DNA from: Owenia fusiformis
Taxonomy: Eukaryota; Annelida; Polychaeta; Sabellida; Oweniidae
Reading direction: 5' to 3'
Assembly (NCBI GenBank): GCA_903813345.2
Contig: CAIIXF020000008.1
Location: forward strand, 9,389,278 to 9,453,277
Length of the DNA: 64,000 nt
Position numbers and translations under genes: made by a program. Under the pieces are notes generated by a model, which was given only the letters and a program-made list of their open reading frames with translations, did no database searches and was not told the DNA's origin. Below are positions 1 through 11,730 of the stretch, one piece after another (the stretch's first letter is position 1; each line of letters opens with the position of its first letter).

Positions 1-603
1 CACTGAAGGTAAAAATAGCTGTTTGAAATATAGAATGCAAATTATATTAAATACTGGGTTTGATTGGCTGGAAATAGCTACATTAGCTACATATGTGAAT
101 TGACTATCATGAATAAAATTTAAGGTTCTCCAATCGTTCATTACTGTAATCAACCTGTAGTCCTTGTTAAATGATATTTTAATACTATCAAATGCAATAA
201 TAGATCTTACAATGATATCTTTGCTTTTAATTCTTTTTACTATTTGACCATATACTTGGGAGCAGGATTTTTCAATGGAAAATTTTATTAACCATGGAAT
301 GCAATAGTGTCTTAATAATAATGATTTATTGCAATTCATGGTAATAGACCATTGCATACATCTTTTTCAAGAATGCCCAAAATAATTTAATGTCTAATAA
401 TTACTGTTTCCTGCTCCAACCTATATGAGGAGATTTACTATTCTAAAAGCCACCTATCAATGTATACAAATGTTTGCCTTCATTCATAACCTACTGACAA
501 AGAATCAATGAAAGGGTCCCCAATAATGTTGCAAGACACATAAAAAATTGTTTGGGATTCGCAATGCTATTGAGCTGCTGTTCCGTTGTGAGAACTCAGA
601 CAT
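1..603. other. AT-rich flank, no gene seen
   Basis: This stretch is AT-rich and unique-looking, with no open frame, splice pattern or obvious repeat that I can support. It is the far upstream flank of the first LRR-Ig gene. Confidence 0.5.
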
Positions 604-664
604 CACATGGTTGGGTCATGTTAACTTAGTAAATCATCCCTATTGAATGAGTATGTCATGTGAT
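604..664 (+). promoter_or_regulatory. Conserved proximal promoter of LRR-Ig gene 1
   Basis: The block opens with CACATGGTTGGGTCATGTTAACTT (604-627) and closes with GTCATGTGAT (655-664). Both blocks recur in the same order before LRR-Ig gene 2 (12891-12955), and the second recurs before gene 3 (20349-20358). GTCATGTGAT contains the E-box CATGTG within a TCATGTGA core, the type bound by MiT/TFE bHLH-zip factors. That is family knowledge and binding here is inferred. The element lies about 104-115 bp upstream of the first splice donor. Confidence 0.6.
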
Positions 665-720
665 GTTTACACCGTGATGAAGTTTCAATTTATACAACTT
701 TATTGCATTCTCTTCCACAC

Positions 721-768
721 CTAGACACTGATTCCTGAGTACACGACCTGGTTTAACACAATCTTTAG
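721..768 (+). other. Non-coding first exon of LRR-Ig gene 1
   Basis: The sequence around GACACTGATTCCTGAG...GGTTTAACACAAT resembles the first exons of genes 2 and 3 (GACACTAATAAGCGA, GACACTGATAAGCGA). It ends at a donor AG|GTAAG at 768/769; a second good donor lies at 779/780. The intron then runs to the acceptor TTGTAG at 2414. The transcription start is not visible, so the left boundary is approximate. Confidence 0.6.
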
Positions 769-959
769 GTAAGAATTAGGTAAGTATACTGTTTTTACTT
801 ATCATAGAAGTATTGGTTTGAATATTGAAAATAAGCATGATACAATCTGTGAACAAAGAAGGTCTTTGGATTAGATATATGCATAGCGTTTGAGCTTAAG
901 TTAAAATAAAATAGATAAAGCAATACAATTATATATAATTTTTGTTAAATTTCTCTAAT

Positions 960-1610
960 ACTCATTATTGAATTCAAAATGATTTTTGGCTCACACAGTG
1001 AGCCTATGGGATTGACTAGTCAAATTTTCTTTAAATATCAGACACTATGTTAAAGAACCTTCAAATAAGCGGTAGTAGCTGATGTATTTGAAACATTTCC
1101 TCTGAAGATTTCAAAGGTCTTTGAATTACGGTTTTCAGTATTTACTCTATAACATTTGACAAAAAGTAGGACTTGGTCATTTCAGGGAACTTTCTCATGT
1201 ATAAAGTCAGTAGCAGGTTTTGTGATTGACAAATTTCTCAAAGTTTGTCTTTATACTTCATTACAAGTAGTTGCTCAGTATATGTCAGCTTAAATTTTTA
1301 CCGTTTTTGAGATATTTGATATTAAAAAACAGTATAAATAGGTTGTTTTTCATCTTGCTTCAGTTTGACCAAATCTTTTTTAAATCATCTACAAGTTCTC
1401 AGGAGTTCAAATCTGACCTTAGATTTAAGGTTTGACCTTTGTTGAACTTTGAAAGGTCATAAAAGTTAATTTTTCAAATTGATTTTTTGGATTCAAATTT
1501 TCCCCAGCTTTATCACATCAGAAGTATAAGAACCACCAAAATTTTCAAGGTCTAAGCTCAAGGTCATTAAACTTGGTCTTCTATCTGAATTTCTCAAAAT
1601 TTGAGACTAC
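960..1610. repeat. Degenerate dispersed repeat in intron 1 of LRR-Ig gene 1
   Basis: It opens with a perfect 7-bp stem hairpin (GGCTCACACAGTGAGCC, about 989-1005). It continues with runs of the 'aaggtcaaa' type. The part around 1361-1430 is similar in reverse orientation to 55330-55400 in UBR7 (shared 'atcatctacaagttctca'). It is therefore a family member rather than unique DNA. No coding capacity was seen. The 64-codon frame inside 1623-1817 has no recognisable family and I do not call it. Confidence 0.45.
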
Positions 1611-2421
1611 AAATCAATATTTTTGGTTGAAAGTCAAAGGGACTTGGGTCCTTCATTTAAATATGTAAGCACAATTGCCCTAATGCAGTTAGAAAACAAC
1701 AGTCATAAGAAAACATCATCCTATACAGTCAATGATCATAGACAAAAAACATTGTCAAATGCTCACTGTCCTAACCCAGTAGTCAGGAACCATCATTCTA
1801 AACAGCTAGATCATTGAAACTACCCATATACAATGGAATTCAGCAAATGTTTCTCTCTATGATTGACATTGTGGATTGATAAACTTTTTTGAATTTAATT
1901 TCAGTTTTTGATTGTTCTTGAATGTTATTTGTAATTTTTGACTGTTTGGTAATTGCTCAACATCATATTTGAAAAGAGCTTGCCTAGTGCAACCAGGAAG
2001 TTATATTATTTTGACAAAAACCTCTTAACATTTTAAAACTCAACTTATACATGCATATTTGAATGGACTCGATAAGCATAAAGTATTTTGGGTCATCATG
2101 CCTGATACAACCAGGAAGTTTTATTATTTTGCTGAAGCTATGGGGATTATGTTATTGGTTGCTCATACATGTACATTCCATTTTTATGATCCTTGCAGTT
2201 TATATGCAATCTAGATGAAATAGAGTAGGTGATTAATTCAATAGACCCACAAGGCCCATCTAGATCTGTCAGTCGCTACAGAAAAGTGTGCTGTGAATAA
2301 TGTTTTATATGTTGTCCTTCATAGAAATAGAAGCTGATATAGGAATAAAGTAGAAATGAATATGTGTTTCCATTTACCTAATAACCAGTGTAAGTATTTT
2401 GTGCACCTTTGTAGACTAGAG

Positions 2422-4197
2422 ATGCTGCTGTATCACTCGATGCTGCTGGTGCTGCTTGCAGTAACACTACCAGGACATAATGATGCTTCAACGGTAGGAC
2501 CCACCACAGCTAAGGCAACTACATTGAAGCCAACAACAATGAATCCAACTCCAGTTAAACCTACTACCGGGGGACCAACAACAACCTCAATTATTGATAT
2601 TTGTCCAAAAGGATGTAGGTGCCCTCCTATGGGTATTGATAAAGTGGTCAACTGTTCTGGGGCAATGTTACAGGATGTGCCAATTGGTATACCTAATGAC
2701 ACTACCATACTTGATTTAAGTTTCAATAACATAACAAAATTGATTGGAAAGAATTCTGCTCTTGCAAATCTAAGCGAGATGAGGTTGCTGTATATAAAGA
2801 ACAATGCTTTGAACACTATTGAAGCAGGTGCTTTTGAAGGTTGTAGAAATCTGAGTGAAATTCACTTTAACAACAACATTTTGAGTAACAATGGAATCCA
2901 ACCAGGTGTTTTTAATGACACTGCTGATGAAATGGGAAATTTGTATTTTGAGGGAAATGAAATGAATGAAAATATAAGCGCTGAAATGTTCAAAGGTATA
3001 AAATCAATTGTTGGACTGTTTTTTTCAAACAACAGTTTTACAGTGTTGAAAAGGGGCATGTTCAAATATACCAATTCGCTAAAGGTTGTTACTTTTGTGG
3101 GGAATCAGATAAAGACCATTGAAGATGGTGTGTGGAATGACATTACAAGTCTAACATCTTTGGACCTGAGTTTAAATGATTTTAGCAGTCTCTCCTCTTC
3201 AATGTTCAAAGGCCTGATAAATTTGGATCAGTTGTCTATTCAGTCATGCTCCCTTGTGAATGGTATCGAAGATGGTGCTTTCGAAGATATAGTGAACCTC
3301 AGCTACCTTATTCTAGAAAATAATGGCTTGAGCAAACTCTCTCCTAATTTATTTATAGGTCTTGCTCAATTGACAGAGCTTTGGTTGTCTGGCAATGCTA
3401 TAGAAGCCATTGATGGTATGGTGTTTCAATATTCCCCATCACTCGAAACAGTTCTTGTCAATGGTAATTCTATATCTCAAGTCACTGGCTCCATTCAAAA
3501 TCTGACCAAACTGAAACTGTTTGATCTTAAAAGTAACAACATTAAAACCTTGAGAGATGGTTTCTTCCCCAATAATGTCACCACTAATCTGACCATAGAT
3601 CTAACTATGAACCCTCTTCATTGTAATTGCTTCCTTAACTGGATTGGTAAAATGCCAAATGATGTGACTGTCCAAGGTATATGTGAAACTCCTCATAAAG
3701 TTAGTGGTAGGGATATATCTAAAGTGGGTAAATCTGAGTTTGTTTGCTATAAGCCAACTATCACTTCTATGACTGATAACCTTACAGTCAGTGCTGGTAG
3801 TAATGTAACAGTGTCATGTTCAGCAGAAGGGGACCCTCTTCCCACTATTATTTGGCAAGCAAGTAAAATTGGTGTACGTAAAGTAATTGGGCCACCATCG
3901 GACGACTCTTTGTTGTCTAATGACGGCAGCCTTACCATCACAAACTTTAGCCAAGCCTATGAAGGGAATTATACATGTTCTGCCATTAGCTCTCTCACCA
4001 GCAATTCTTCTGTTAGAACACTTACAATAAGAATTGGTTCCCATCCCTCCTCCAGTACATGGAATTTGACATATGGTCAGTTTGTTGGCAGTGTTATTGG
4101 TGCAGTTCTTGGTACATTTGTCCTAACTGTTGTTGTCTTTCTCATAATACAGTACTTCAGGTCTAAGAGGAGAGCGGGTTATGAACAGTCAATATAA
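2422..4197 (+). CDS. LRR-Ig transmembrane receptor 1, mucin-like N-terminal stalk
   Basis: This is a 591-residue type I membrane protein, probably a cell-surface recognition or adhesion receptor. Domains in order: signal peptide (about 1-22), short Thr/Pro-rich stalk (about 23-58), LRRNT cysteine cap starting CPKGCRCP at residue 61, roughly 11 leucine-rich repeats, LRRCT cap (NPLHCNCFLNW, about 396-445), one Ig domain (VSCSAEGDPLP ... NYTCSA, about 449-541), a single transmembrane helix (about 554-579) and a 12-residue tail ending AGYEQSI. I chose the ATG at 2422 rather than the upstream in-frame ATG at 2356. The acceptor TTGTAG|ACTAGAG ends at 2414, is shared with both paralogs, and leaves this ATG as the first codon followed by a clean signal peptide. 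Many NxT/S sites suggest glycosylation. The tail has no catalytic domain, so signalling would need a partner. Ligand unknown. Confidence 0.9.
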   Translation: MLLYHSMLLVLLAVTLPGHNDASTVGPTTAKATTLKPTTMNPTPVKPTTGGPTTTSIIDICPKGCRCPPMGIDKVVNCSGAMLQDVPIGIPNDTTILDLSFNNITKLIGKNSALANLSEMRLLYIKNNALNTIEAGAFEGCRNLSEIHFNNNILSNNGIQPGVFNDTADEMGNLYFEGNEMNENISAEMFKGIKSIVGLFFSNNSFTVLKRGMFKYTNSLKVVTFVGNQIKTIEDGVWNDITSLTSLDLSLNDFSSLSSSMFKGLINLDQLSIQSCSLVNGIEDGAFEDIVNLSYLILENNGLSKLSPNLFIGLAQLTELWLSGNAIEAIDGMVFQYSPSLETVLVNGNSISQVTGSIQNLTKLKLFDLKSNNIKTLRDGFFPNNVTTNLTIDLTMNPLHCNCFLNWIGKMPNDVTVQGICETPHKVSGRDISKVGKSEFVCYKPTITSMTDNLTVSAGSNVTVSCSAEGDPLPTIIWQASKIGVRKVIGPPSDDSLLSNDGSLTITNFSQAYEGNYTCSAISSLTSNSSVRTLTIRIGSHPSSSTWNLTYGQFVGSVIGAVLGTFVLTVVVFLIIQYFRSKRRAGYEQSI

Positions 4198-5187
4198 CTC
4201 AAGCCATGAAAACATTTTGATAAATGTTATCTAAGAAATACACAAATGTGTTCCCATTAATAGAAGTGCGACATCAAAAATACAACACAATACTTGGTTG
4301 TATACACCTGATTGATAGTAGTACTAGGATGTGTAGCACATATCTCGCAAATTGAATTGTGGTTGTTATATTACTTGTATATATTTTCATATACATGATG
4401 AATTATCAGCAAATCCATAGTAACTGTAATAATCAAAGAATATGTAGATGTTGTCTGATAAATTCATTTTGAGTTCAGTTTTGTATCACATACCATGTAC
4501 CATTATACTATTAAATACCGGTATATGTATTTTTTATTTTACTTCCATCAGTAAATGTATTAACATAATGGCTTTTATGAGATTCATATTGACAGCAGTC
4601 CTACTATTCAACCTTTACCGTATTACAATTAAAAGTACACGTGTCAACAAAGATCTGATTGCTTAAATGTTGTACAATTTATATGAAACATAATTGAAAT
4701 TTTAGCGATTATCTGTGCATACCTTGGAGCAAGAATAGTATTCAGATTATCATGTATATAAGTATATCCATCAGTTTGTTGCTTTTGCTGTACATATTGC
4801 ATTTTGATAAACCAGAACAATAATCTGCCATGGGATGCAATGGTACTGTAAGTTGGATTTGGTGATTCTTGAATATCTAGATTTGAGGTATGTTGAGATG
4901 TTTTATCTCATGGATCAAAAAGCTTGTGGGGATCACAATAAAATGATAACCATCACTTTTAATGACTGTTTGAACTCTTCCATCAAAGAATATGTCTTAT
5001 AAAATCAGAGCATGTTGAAAGTATATATTGATTAATTTTACAGTATCATGTACAGATATGGAATATGTAAGTGTAAAATATGTTTTCCTATTTGACAATT
5101 GTGTTTACATACTATCTAATATTCAGTAATTGTTTTTATCGTATGATCTGTAAATTAAGCCCTTGGTCAGTTCTTGTGCTGTACCAA
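4198..5187. other. 3' flank of LRR-Ig gene 1
   Basis: AT-rich sequence, probably containing the 3' UTR. An AATAAA lies at 4937-4942. No gene is seen. The short open frames at 4448 and 5080 encode only hydrophobic low-complexity peptides with no family resemblance. Confidence 0.4.
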
Positions 5188-5280
5188 TCTGTATTGCTAC
5201 TGAGATTGTCCCCATTGATAATCTCTGTAGCAACACAGAACATATTGGTACGGAGGGGACAATCTTAGTAGCAATACAGA
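5188..5280. repeat. Hairpin, 26-bp inverted repeat
   Basis: 5188-5213 and 5255-5280 are reverse complements with one mismatch (TCTGTATTGCTACTGAGATT... against ...AATCTTAGTAGCAATACAGA). The loop is about 41 bp. It looks like a small foldback or MITE. Confidence 0.75.
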
Positions 5281-5346
5281 GAATACAGAATATTTCCTAG
5301 GGATTATATCCAAAGTAAAATGTATTAAGATCACATGATAAAAACG

Positions 5347-5458
5347 TTATAGAATGATTTTAAGTGTAATACAGGATATATTCTGCTCTCGATCGTTCCA
5401 ATACAGGGTTTCTCGGGAAGAATATATTCTGTATTGCACTTCAAATCATTCTATAACT
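5347..5458. repeat. Hairpin MITE-like element
   Basis: The left arm starts GTTATAGAATGATTTTAAGT (from 5347) and the right arm ends with ACTTCAAATCATTCTATAAC (to 5458). The arms are about 40 bp and pair with few mismatches. No coding capacity. Confidence 0.75.
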
Positions 5459-5892
5459 AACTATAAATTGTAAAATAAACTATAGCAATTAAAAAAAGTA
5501 CATGTATTTGTAATACACTCTTATAGATTTAGAATATATTATAGATGTATCAATGAAATATAGTGTACTACTGTAGGTAGGGAAATCAACATATTCCCAT
5601 TTGCCTGTATAATAAGCAAAAGCAAAGTTTGAACTCTCTCTCTTCTGCAATTTTAAGTAGATTATCTAGAATATATTTTAAATATATTTAACTCAATGTG
5701 TTTCTCTTGTCTTTCAAAACATATTGGTGTCATGGTAACATTACCTGAGAAAAGGTTACATTGATACTAGACCTTTCCAGTAAACCCTGCCACATTTTGC
5801 TATATCAACGAATCTAGGATGTATTGGCGAGATTGAAGATGTCATAGCCTGTAACTTATTGCTAATTTTGAAAACTCCTTAGTATGTCTATT

Positions 5893-6390
5893 GTTCAGGG
5901 TGTCCAACAACATGTATCCAAAAGAAGGGAATAACTCTTCTTTCCCTCACAGAAAAAGCTGAATACCTTTCACATAATGAAAAAGATTCCTAGAAATATG
6001 TAAATTACTTCTTGAGAAATTTGACAATTTAGATGACATGCCTTAAATTACCAGAATCATGGTCAATCAAGAACTGAATGCAATTCCAAAAATGGGTGAT
6101 GGTGTTAAAATGAATTATTCTCTAAAACTAAAAAGAGTAACAGTACCTGGTTTTGATGTTACTTTCAGGTAATTTGATGATGAAATTTCTTTTAGATTAC
6201 TGAATTTCAAGAACATGAGTATGGGTGATGTGGTACTAAAACAAACTTTTCTCTGAAATTAAATAGAGTTTAATGAAACTCTCAGATGCTTAAGATAATT
6301 CAATTGTCTGTCAGCTTTCTAAACTTCAAAAATATTCCTTCATCACCCACTCCCTGTTTATCTCTTTACAATTTTTGGGACACCCTGTAC
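5893..6390. mobile_element. Non-autonomous DNA transposon, TIR ACAGGGTGTCC(CAAAA)
   Basis: The left end reads TTCAGGGTGTCCAACA and the right end reads TTTTTGGGACACCCTGTAC, so the termini are inverted. A second member, in the opposite orientation, lies at 46678-47023 and shares internal blocks (for example GACATGCCTTAAATTACC against GGTAATTTAGAGCATGTC). No transposase remains. Confidence 0.7.
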
Positions 6391-6714
6391 CTAACTATGT
6401 ATAACAAACTATGGCATAATCATACTTGTTTATATATACTAGCTTCTTTGATATACTAGATATAGTATTAAAGTGTTCTTTGGAGGCTCTGTTGGGGAAT
6501 TTTAGTAGTTTAATTTTCATATCACCCTTATGTATCTCTCAGATTATGTAACTCTCAGATGCTTAAGATAATTCTATTGTCTGTCAGCTTTCTAAACTTC
6601 AAAAATATTCCTTCATCACCCACTCCCTGTTTATCTCTTTACAATTTTTGGGACACCCTGTACCTAACTATGTATAACAAACTATGGCATAATCATACTT
6701 GTTTATATATACTA
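6277..6714 (+). repeat. 165-bp direct duplication, offset 273 bp
   Basis: 6277-6441 and 6550-6714 are near-identical, starting AACTCTCAGATGCTTAAGAT and ending TTTATATATACTA. The duplicated block carries the right end of the preceding MITE plus its flank. The second copy sits inside another repeat (6483-7692). Confidence 0.8.
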
Positions 6715-7692
6715 ACTTACAAGATAAGATATTTCACTTTTTGTGATTGTATAACATGGGGTCTATGGGGAATCTTCCCGAACTAGAAATCATGTTTTAA
6801 AAAAATGTGAATTTTTAAAGTTGATAAACAATTTTTCAAAACCATATTTCTTGGTGTACTTTTACATGTAGATTTCAAAAATGACAATTAAGACTAAAGG
6901 ATAGGTATCGATATGGTGAACTGAATTCAACAATCTTTTTCAATTAAACCAATTGTTGAAAACATTCTGTAAAGAAACAAGGTCCTTTGTGTAATGTTGA
7001 CTGATTGGCAATAGTTTAATGCGAAAGTTATTTATATATATTTTATATAACTGTTTTTGTTAACATTTTTCGTTTTTTAGTGCAATTGTTTTTTTGTTCC
7101 TTTCTACCAATTCTTGAGAATGAAATAAAATCTCTTTCCGAATCTTGTTGGAATAAAATAGCATATAGAACATTTTCTTAGACCTCTCAATATTATAGTT
7201 ATACAAAGGAAATCTTGGTTGATTTAACAAAAAGTATTCAAAACAATTAAAACAAAACCCCTCAAAATAGATAAAAATTAAGAAAAACCTTTTATTCCAT
7301 TCTCAAGATACTTTTTTAAAATCAACCAAAATTTCCTTTGTACAATTACAATATTGAGAAACCTAAACATGTTGTGTTTATGTTGTTTTGTTCCAATGAG
7401 GTTCGGAAAGATGTTTCATTTCATTCCGAACATATGATACCAAGAACAAAAGAAGTGTCTGATGTGTTTTCTAAAACAATATAGAGAAAAGTATATACAT
7501 TTATTTCAAATTATATTGTTACCATTCAAAAGATGACCATTAAATTGATGATGTGTAAACTTTTCAGAATTTTTTGATAACTGGTCTAAGAGAAACGTGT
7601 GTTCAAAAAGTTCACCATATCGATACCAATCCTTTGGAATATATAATGACGTAAATCAAGGTTACTTCTACTCGCATCTAGTCTATTGATGG
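6483..7692. mobile_element. Dispersed element containing a long foldback (6893-7640)
   Basis: Its two ends (ATTTTCATATCACCCTTATG near 6515; CTACTCGCATCTAGTCTATTG near 7670-7690) recur in a short copy at 45581-45912. The outer parts therefore define one family. Between them, 6893-7640 is an imperfect inverted repeat: the left side has GGTATCGATATGGTGAAC, the right side has GTTCACCATATCGATACC, and matching continues inward past 'tcctttgta'. The centre lies near 7265. No coding frame was seen. Confidence 0.6.
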
Positions 7693-9143
7693 ATTTGGTC
7701 AGAGGACTCGTGCTCAAAAAGGGATTTCCTCTATTGCAGCTGAATTCAGAAGGCTGCCATTTGGGTTATCAGGAGTCTTTTAGTGCAATGTTCATCAATT
7801 GATCAACTTTGAAACTAGCAGATATCTGCAGTGTTAATTCAGTTGAGCAAAACATGAAAATTTGGGCATGCCTTTTGCACTGGTATTGAAACTGCATGCT
7901 TTTCAAATTTCATTATTCAAAGGGGACTTAAAAGAGAGGGAGACTTTTGGAATTTACAGGTATGCCTAATATGTGTTTAGAATTCTTTATCAAATATAGA
8001 GACGATGTCTCTCTAAAGAACTGGTCACTCTATGACAAATATTCCACACTGCATTATACACCAGGTGTCACAAGATATATGTGTATTTATATTATACTTC
8101 ATATATAGACTATACATATTTTTACAGTAAGATTTGGAAATTATAGACCAATTTCCTTATTAAGTATGTTGTCCAAACTTATGCAATGTTGAAAGACCTC
8201 TTGAAAAAGATGAATGAAATATTACATAAGATCACATTTTTTACATTGGTTATAAAGACTAACAAAGTTCTGTATTGCATCTAGACATGCTAGATAACAT
8301 GTTATTGTAAATTGTGTACACTTTAGTTGCTCTGCAACACAATTTGATATGGACACTGATATGACCACTTTGTAAGGGTGTAGAGTGCAAATGTTTTGTA
8401 TGTTCTGATATGTTATATTATGAAATAAATGTATATGTATGAGATAAGCCAACCAATGTGTTTGTAGTGTTAACTATATATCCTATGTTTATATTAAACT
8501 GCATCTGTTTTACAGAATATAGACTTCTCTGGATATAGCTGCATGTGTGTGTATCCAGCATGTATATTTTGATGTATATACTAGTATATGTTTCAGTTAT
8601 TTTGATAATTGGAGTGTGTAGTGATGGATTCGATAACCACAGACACGGTAAATATATATACTTTTGTGTACACAAATAACCAAAAAAGGCTACCTCAGTA
8701 CCTTACAATGATGTAGCTAGCAAGATAAAAGTGACGAGGCAAAAAATATTAGGAAGAAAAAAACGATGAGATCCAAAATGATGGCTATGTAAATCAGTCA
8801 GAAATTTGAACATTTTTTCGTTGGAAATATGAAGGTAAAGTAATAAGTAAAACACCATAAGACACGATCTTGGTTCGATGATGGCAATAGAACACGATGA
8901 TAACCCTTACATGATGAGATTGTGCACTATGGATCAAAAATTGATGACTCAAAACTTCATTAATTTCGGAATATTAAGATCTTCAAAAAGCTTGTCTCGT
9001 CTGCCTCATCCTGGCTATGCTAGAGCCTTATTATGAAATATCTATTAAAACAAGAGTAACATTTTCTATATCAATTGATTTAAATGAAAGAAACCCTAAA
9101 CAGTGAAGTTATGCACATGATGTCTTATGAAATGTAATTTCAG
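7693..9143. other. Upstream of RNase T2; missing first exon not located
   Basis: This AT-rich stretch should contain, or lie within an intron after, the first coding exon (signal peptide) of the RNase T2 gene. The first mapped exon begins mid-codon (phase 1). A short ATG-to-donor piece at 8625-8648 ends in the wrong phase. No convincing exon was found. Confidence 0.4.
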
Positions 9144-11730
9144 TGAGACACCCAGCTTCAAACTCTCTTAGTCCAAGTGATGTCATATTGGAACTTGGCC
9201 AACACAGCATCCAGTCTGAGCAATGGAATTACCTAAGATTGGCAAGATATTGGCCTCAGAGCTTTTGTTTGCAAGCAAGGGTAAACAAAGAGAAAATAAA
9301 ATGTTTTCCTTTTTATTATTCGCGTTATGTTTTAAAGCACAAAGAGCAATATTTGAACTACACATAAAACAGGGCTAAATTTAAAGACAAATAAAAAATA
9401 ATTTCTAAATTGAATCTACGAATAACTGTATAACATTAATTAGAAAAAGAAAATCCAAACAAAAAATGATGAGAAACAAAAGGCAGCATTGGCATAACAC
9501 AAATTACAAAGATACTTCTCATTAATTAATTAATTAATTAAGTTACCAATAATTGTAAATGAACTATTTTCTGTAATAGATGCATGTTCCTACTATATCC
9601 TGCACTGTACCTGATTTTGTACATGATTTCACCGTGCATGGATTATGGTAAGGCATTGTCTTATTATTAAGTGATTGGGATCATTCTAATGATTTTCAAT
9701 TTACAATTTTACAATTTATTTTAATTTGAAGTTCTGATTCTCATAAGTATTTTAATTTATTTTGATAATTCAATTTCAAGATATAATCAGAATCTATTCA
9801 TGAAATGATGAATAATTTCTATTAACATATATAATATTGTACTGGTATATGGACACATTCTATGCAAATAATCTATATTCTACAGGCCTACATTAAATAC
9901 TACATTTGGTGGACTTTCTTTCTGCAATAACTCATGGCCATTCAACACATCAACTTTACAGGTAGTACTATTGTGTTACTTTTGCGTTGCTCTATGATAT
10001 AAGTTAGTGTTCTCAAGATGTTTAAAGTAAATGTTGTAGGTACACCTCAAAAGGTATTATGGAATCATGGATCGTGGTATATTTACCCAAAATTCACATC
10101 CAAGCTCTGGGGCACTACATGTGACCACTATGGTCAAGTACTTACTATATTTAATAACTAAATGTGCTTTTAAAGAAATAAAGGATGTTAGACTTTGCTT
10201 TTGTATTTGTTCAGTCATACTTTTGGATATTATGGTTTGTTTTCATCTTGACTGGTATTTGGTATTTCCCCCTTTGACTATTGTAATTACACATTTAATA
10301 TTCTAATGTTGTCTGCCTTACAGAGCCTAGTGCCCCTGATGACAAAACTGTGGCCCCCACTCTGGAATAATTACTCATTGTGGTAAGGAATTGTCTTTAG
10401 TTCATTTATGATGACCAGAATATGTATTTATGAAATGAAGTAATGTTACTAGTTCAGGATATCATCATTAATATAGACTATGTAGTATTATATAAAAGAA
10501 GTGTTTCTTGCTGCAATCCAATCCTAATCTGCAATCTGGGTTGCAATCCAAGGCCTGCACAATGTGTTTCAGGGGTCATGAATGGTCCAAACATGGTACA
10601 TGTGCACTAGATCTCCCAGCCCTACATGGAGAGTATAGGTTTTTTGCTCACACTCTGGGGTTACATTTAAGATACAATATTACCAGGTAATGGATGTGTA
10701 CTTGTAAACAATATATGAAATAGGACACCTTTAGTTTTGAAGTTTGGATTTTTGTTTTCCATGTCTACTTATAGTTCTGACATTGTCTTGTATTACAGAT
10801 ACCTCAGCCAATCCAACATTCGTCCATCAGAAACGCAGATGTTTTCAGTAAGTAATGATATTTTTTGAAAATGTACATATTTCATAGGGGGGGCCCCCTT
10901 CATACATATACATATTGAAAAACATAATATAAATATGTAAATTGTTTTTTTTAAGAATAAAATAACTAGTAAAGTAATGACACTGTTGTTTTTAGTATTC
11001 CTCTCTGGTTGGAGCCATATGGAACAGAATCTATTTCATTCCATGGGTGCAATGTATACCAAGTAAGGTATGTGTAACCAAATATCTAAGGTGAAAGGTC
11101 AAAGTTCAAGGCCAGAGGTCATGAAGGTCACATTTAAAGATAAAGGTCTACAGTACTCGTAGACAAAAAACTATAAATATGTAGGGACAAGAGCAACATA
11201 CTGACAGATTCCATCTGCTCGTCTGTCTGTACGAAATTGTATTATTCACAATAGCTCATTTACTACAGGCCTACTGATTATCATTGTTGAAAAAATATTT
11301 TTTTAATTTATCATTTATTAGTGAATTGGTAATATTATATTGGTAACAATTTTGCAAGCCTTAAAATGGGCCTTTTTGGGCATAATTTGGCCCTTTTAAA
11401 GCCTTTTTTGGCCAATTCATCAAAAATGGGTCTTAATTTTTCAAACTTTGGGCCCAATTTTTTGTTTTAGGGCAGATCTCTTTTTTATTACAGAATCAAA
11501 GTTTGTCCCCCCCCCCCTTGTTGATTTCTGGATCCGCCACTGTCTTGTGACACAAAAATAACACATTTTAACATTTTCTCTTGTAGAGTCCAAGATACCA
11601 GTTATTGTTCCAAGTTGTGCTGTGCTTTGATAAGCAGTTACAACTAATAGATTGTGAGTCTGTGACATACTTCATATGTGACCCTGATCAACCTATACAA
11701 ATTCCACCTATAAATCATCCTGGTAAATAA
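9144..11730 (+). CDS. Ribonuclease T2, multi-exon (5' exon not found)
   Basis: An acid endoribonuclease of the RNase T2 family. It cleaves single-stranded RNA via a 2',3'-cyclic phosphate, usually in lysosomes or as a secreted enzyme. Exons with consistent phases: 9144-9280, 9580-9647, 9886-9961, 10324-10382, 10573-10686, 10799-10847, 10996-11067, 11587-11730. Seen in the translation: LARYWPQSFC near the start, active-site box CAS I as FTVHGLW (split by intron 2), CAS II as GHEWSKHGTC, and paired cysteines. Both catalytic histidines and the CAS II Glu are intact, so the enzyme should be active. Every junction is GT-AG. The last exon reads into stop TAA at 11728-11730. A downstream acceptor at 11942 could give a slightly different C-terminus. 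The signal-peptide exon lies further upstream and was not identified. Confidence 0.85.
9521..9541. repeat. (ATTA)n microsatellite
   Basis: Five to six tandem ATTA units in the first mapped intron of the RNase T2 gene. Confidence 0.8.
11340..11541 (-). repeat. GGCGGATCC-ended repeat in RNase T2 intron
   Basis: The stretch has repeated 'ggcc..ttttgggc' blocks, a C run (about 11509-11518) and ends with TGGATCCGCCACTG. In reverse this is CAGTGGCGGATCCA, matching the end CAGGGGCGGATCC of the element at 29625-29833. The same family recurs around 59022-59525. It is probably a non-autonomous DNA transposon fragment. Confidence 0.55.

Noticed and set aside
2356-2421. Upstream ATG of LRR-Ig gene 1 as start codon (and the equivalent at 13883)
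   Set aside because: These codons lie before the shared acceptor TTGTAG|ACTAGAG; the downstream ATG gives a clean signal peptide conserved in all three paralogs.
8625-8648. First coding exon of RNase T2 (ATG ... GTAAAT)
   Set aside because: Ends in phase 0, while the next mapped exon needs phase 1, and it does not encode a signal peptide.
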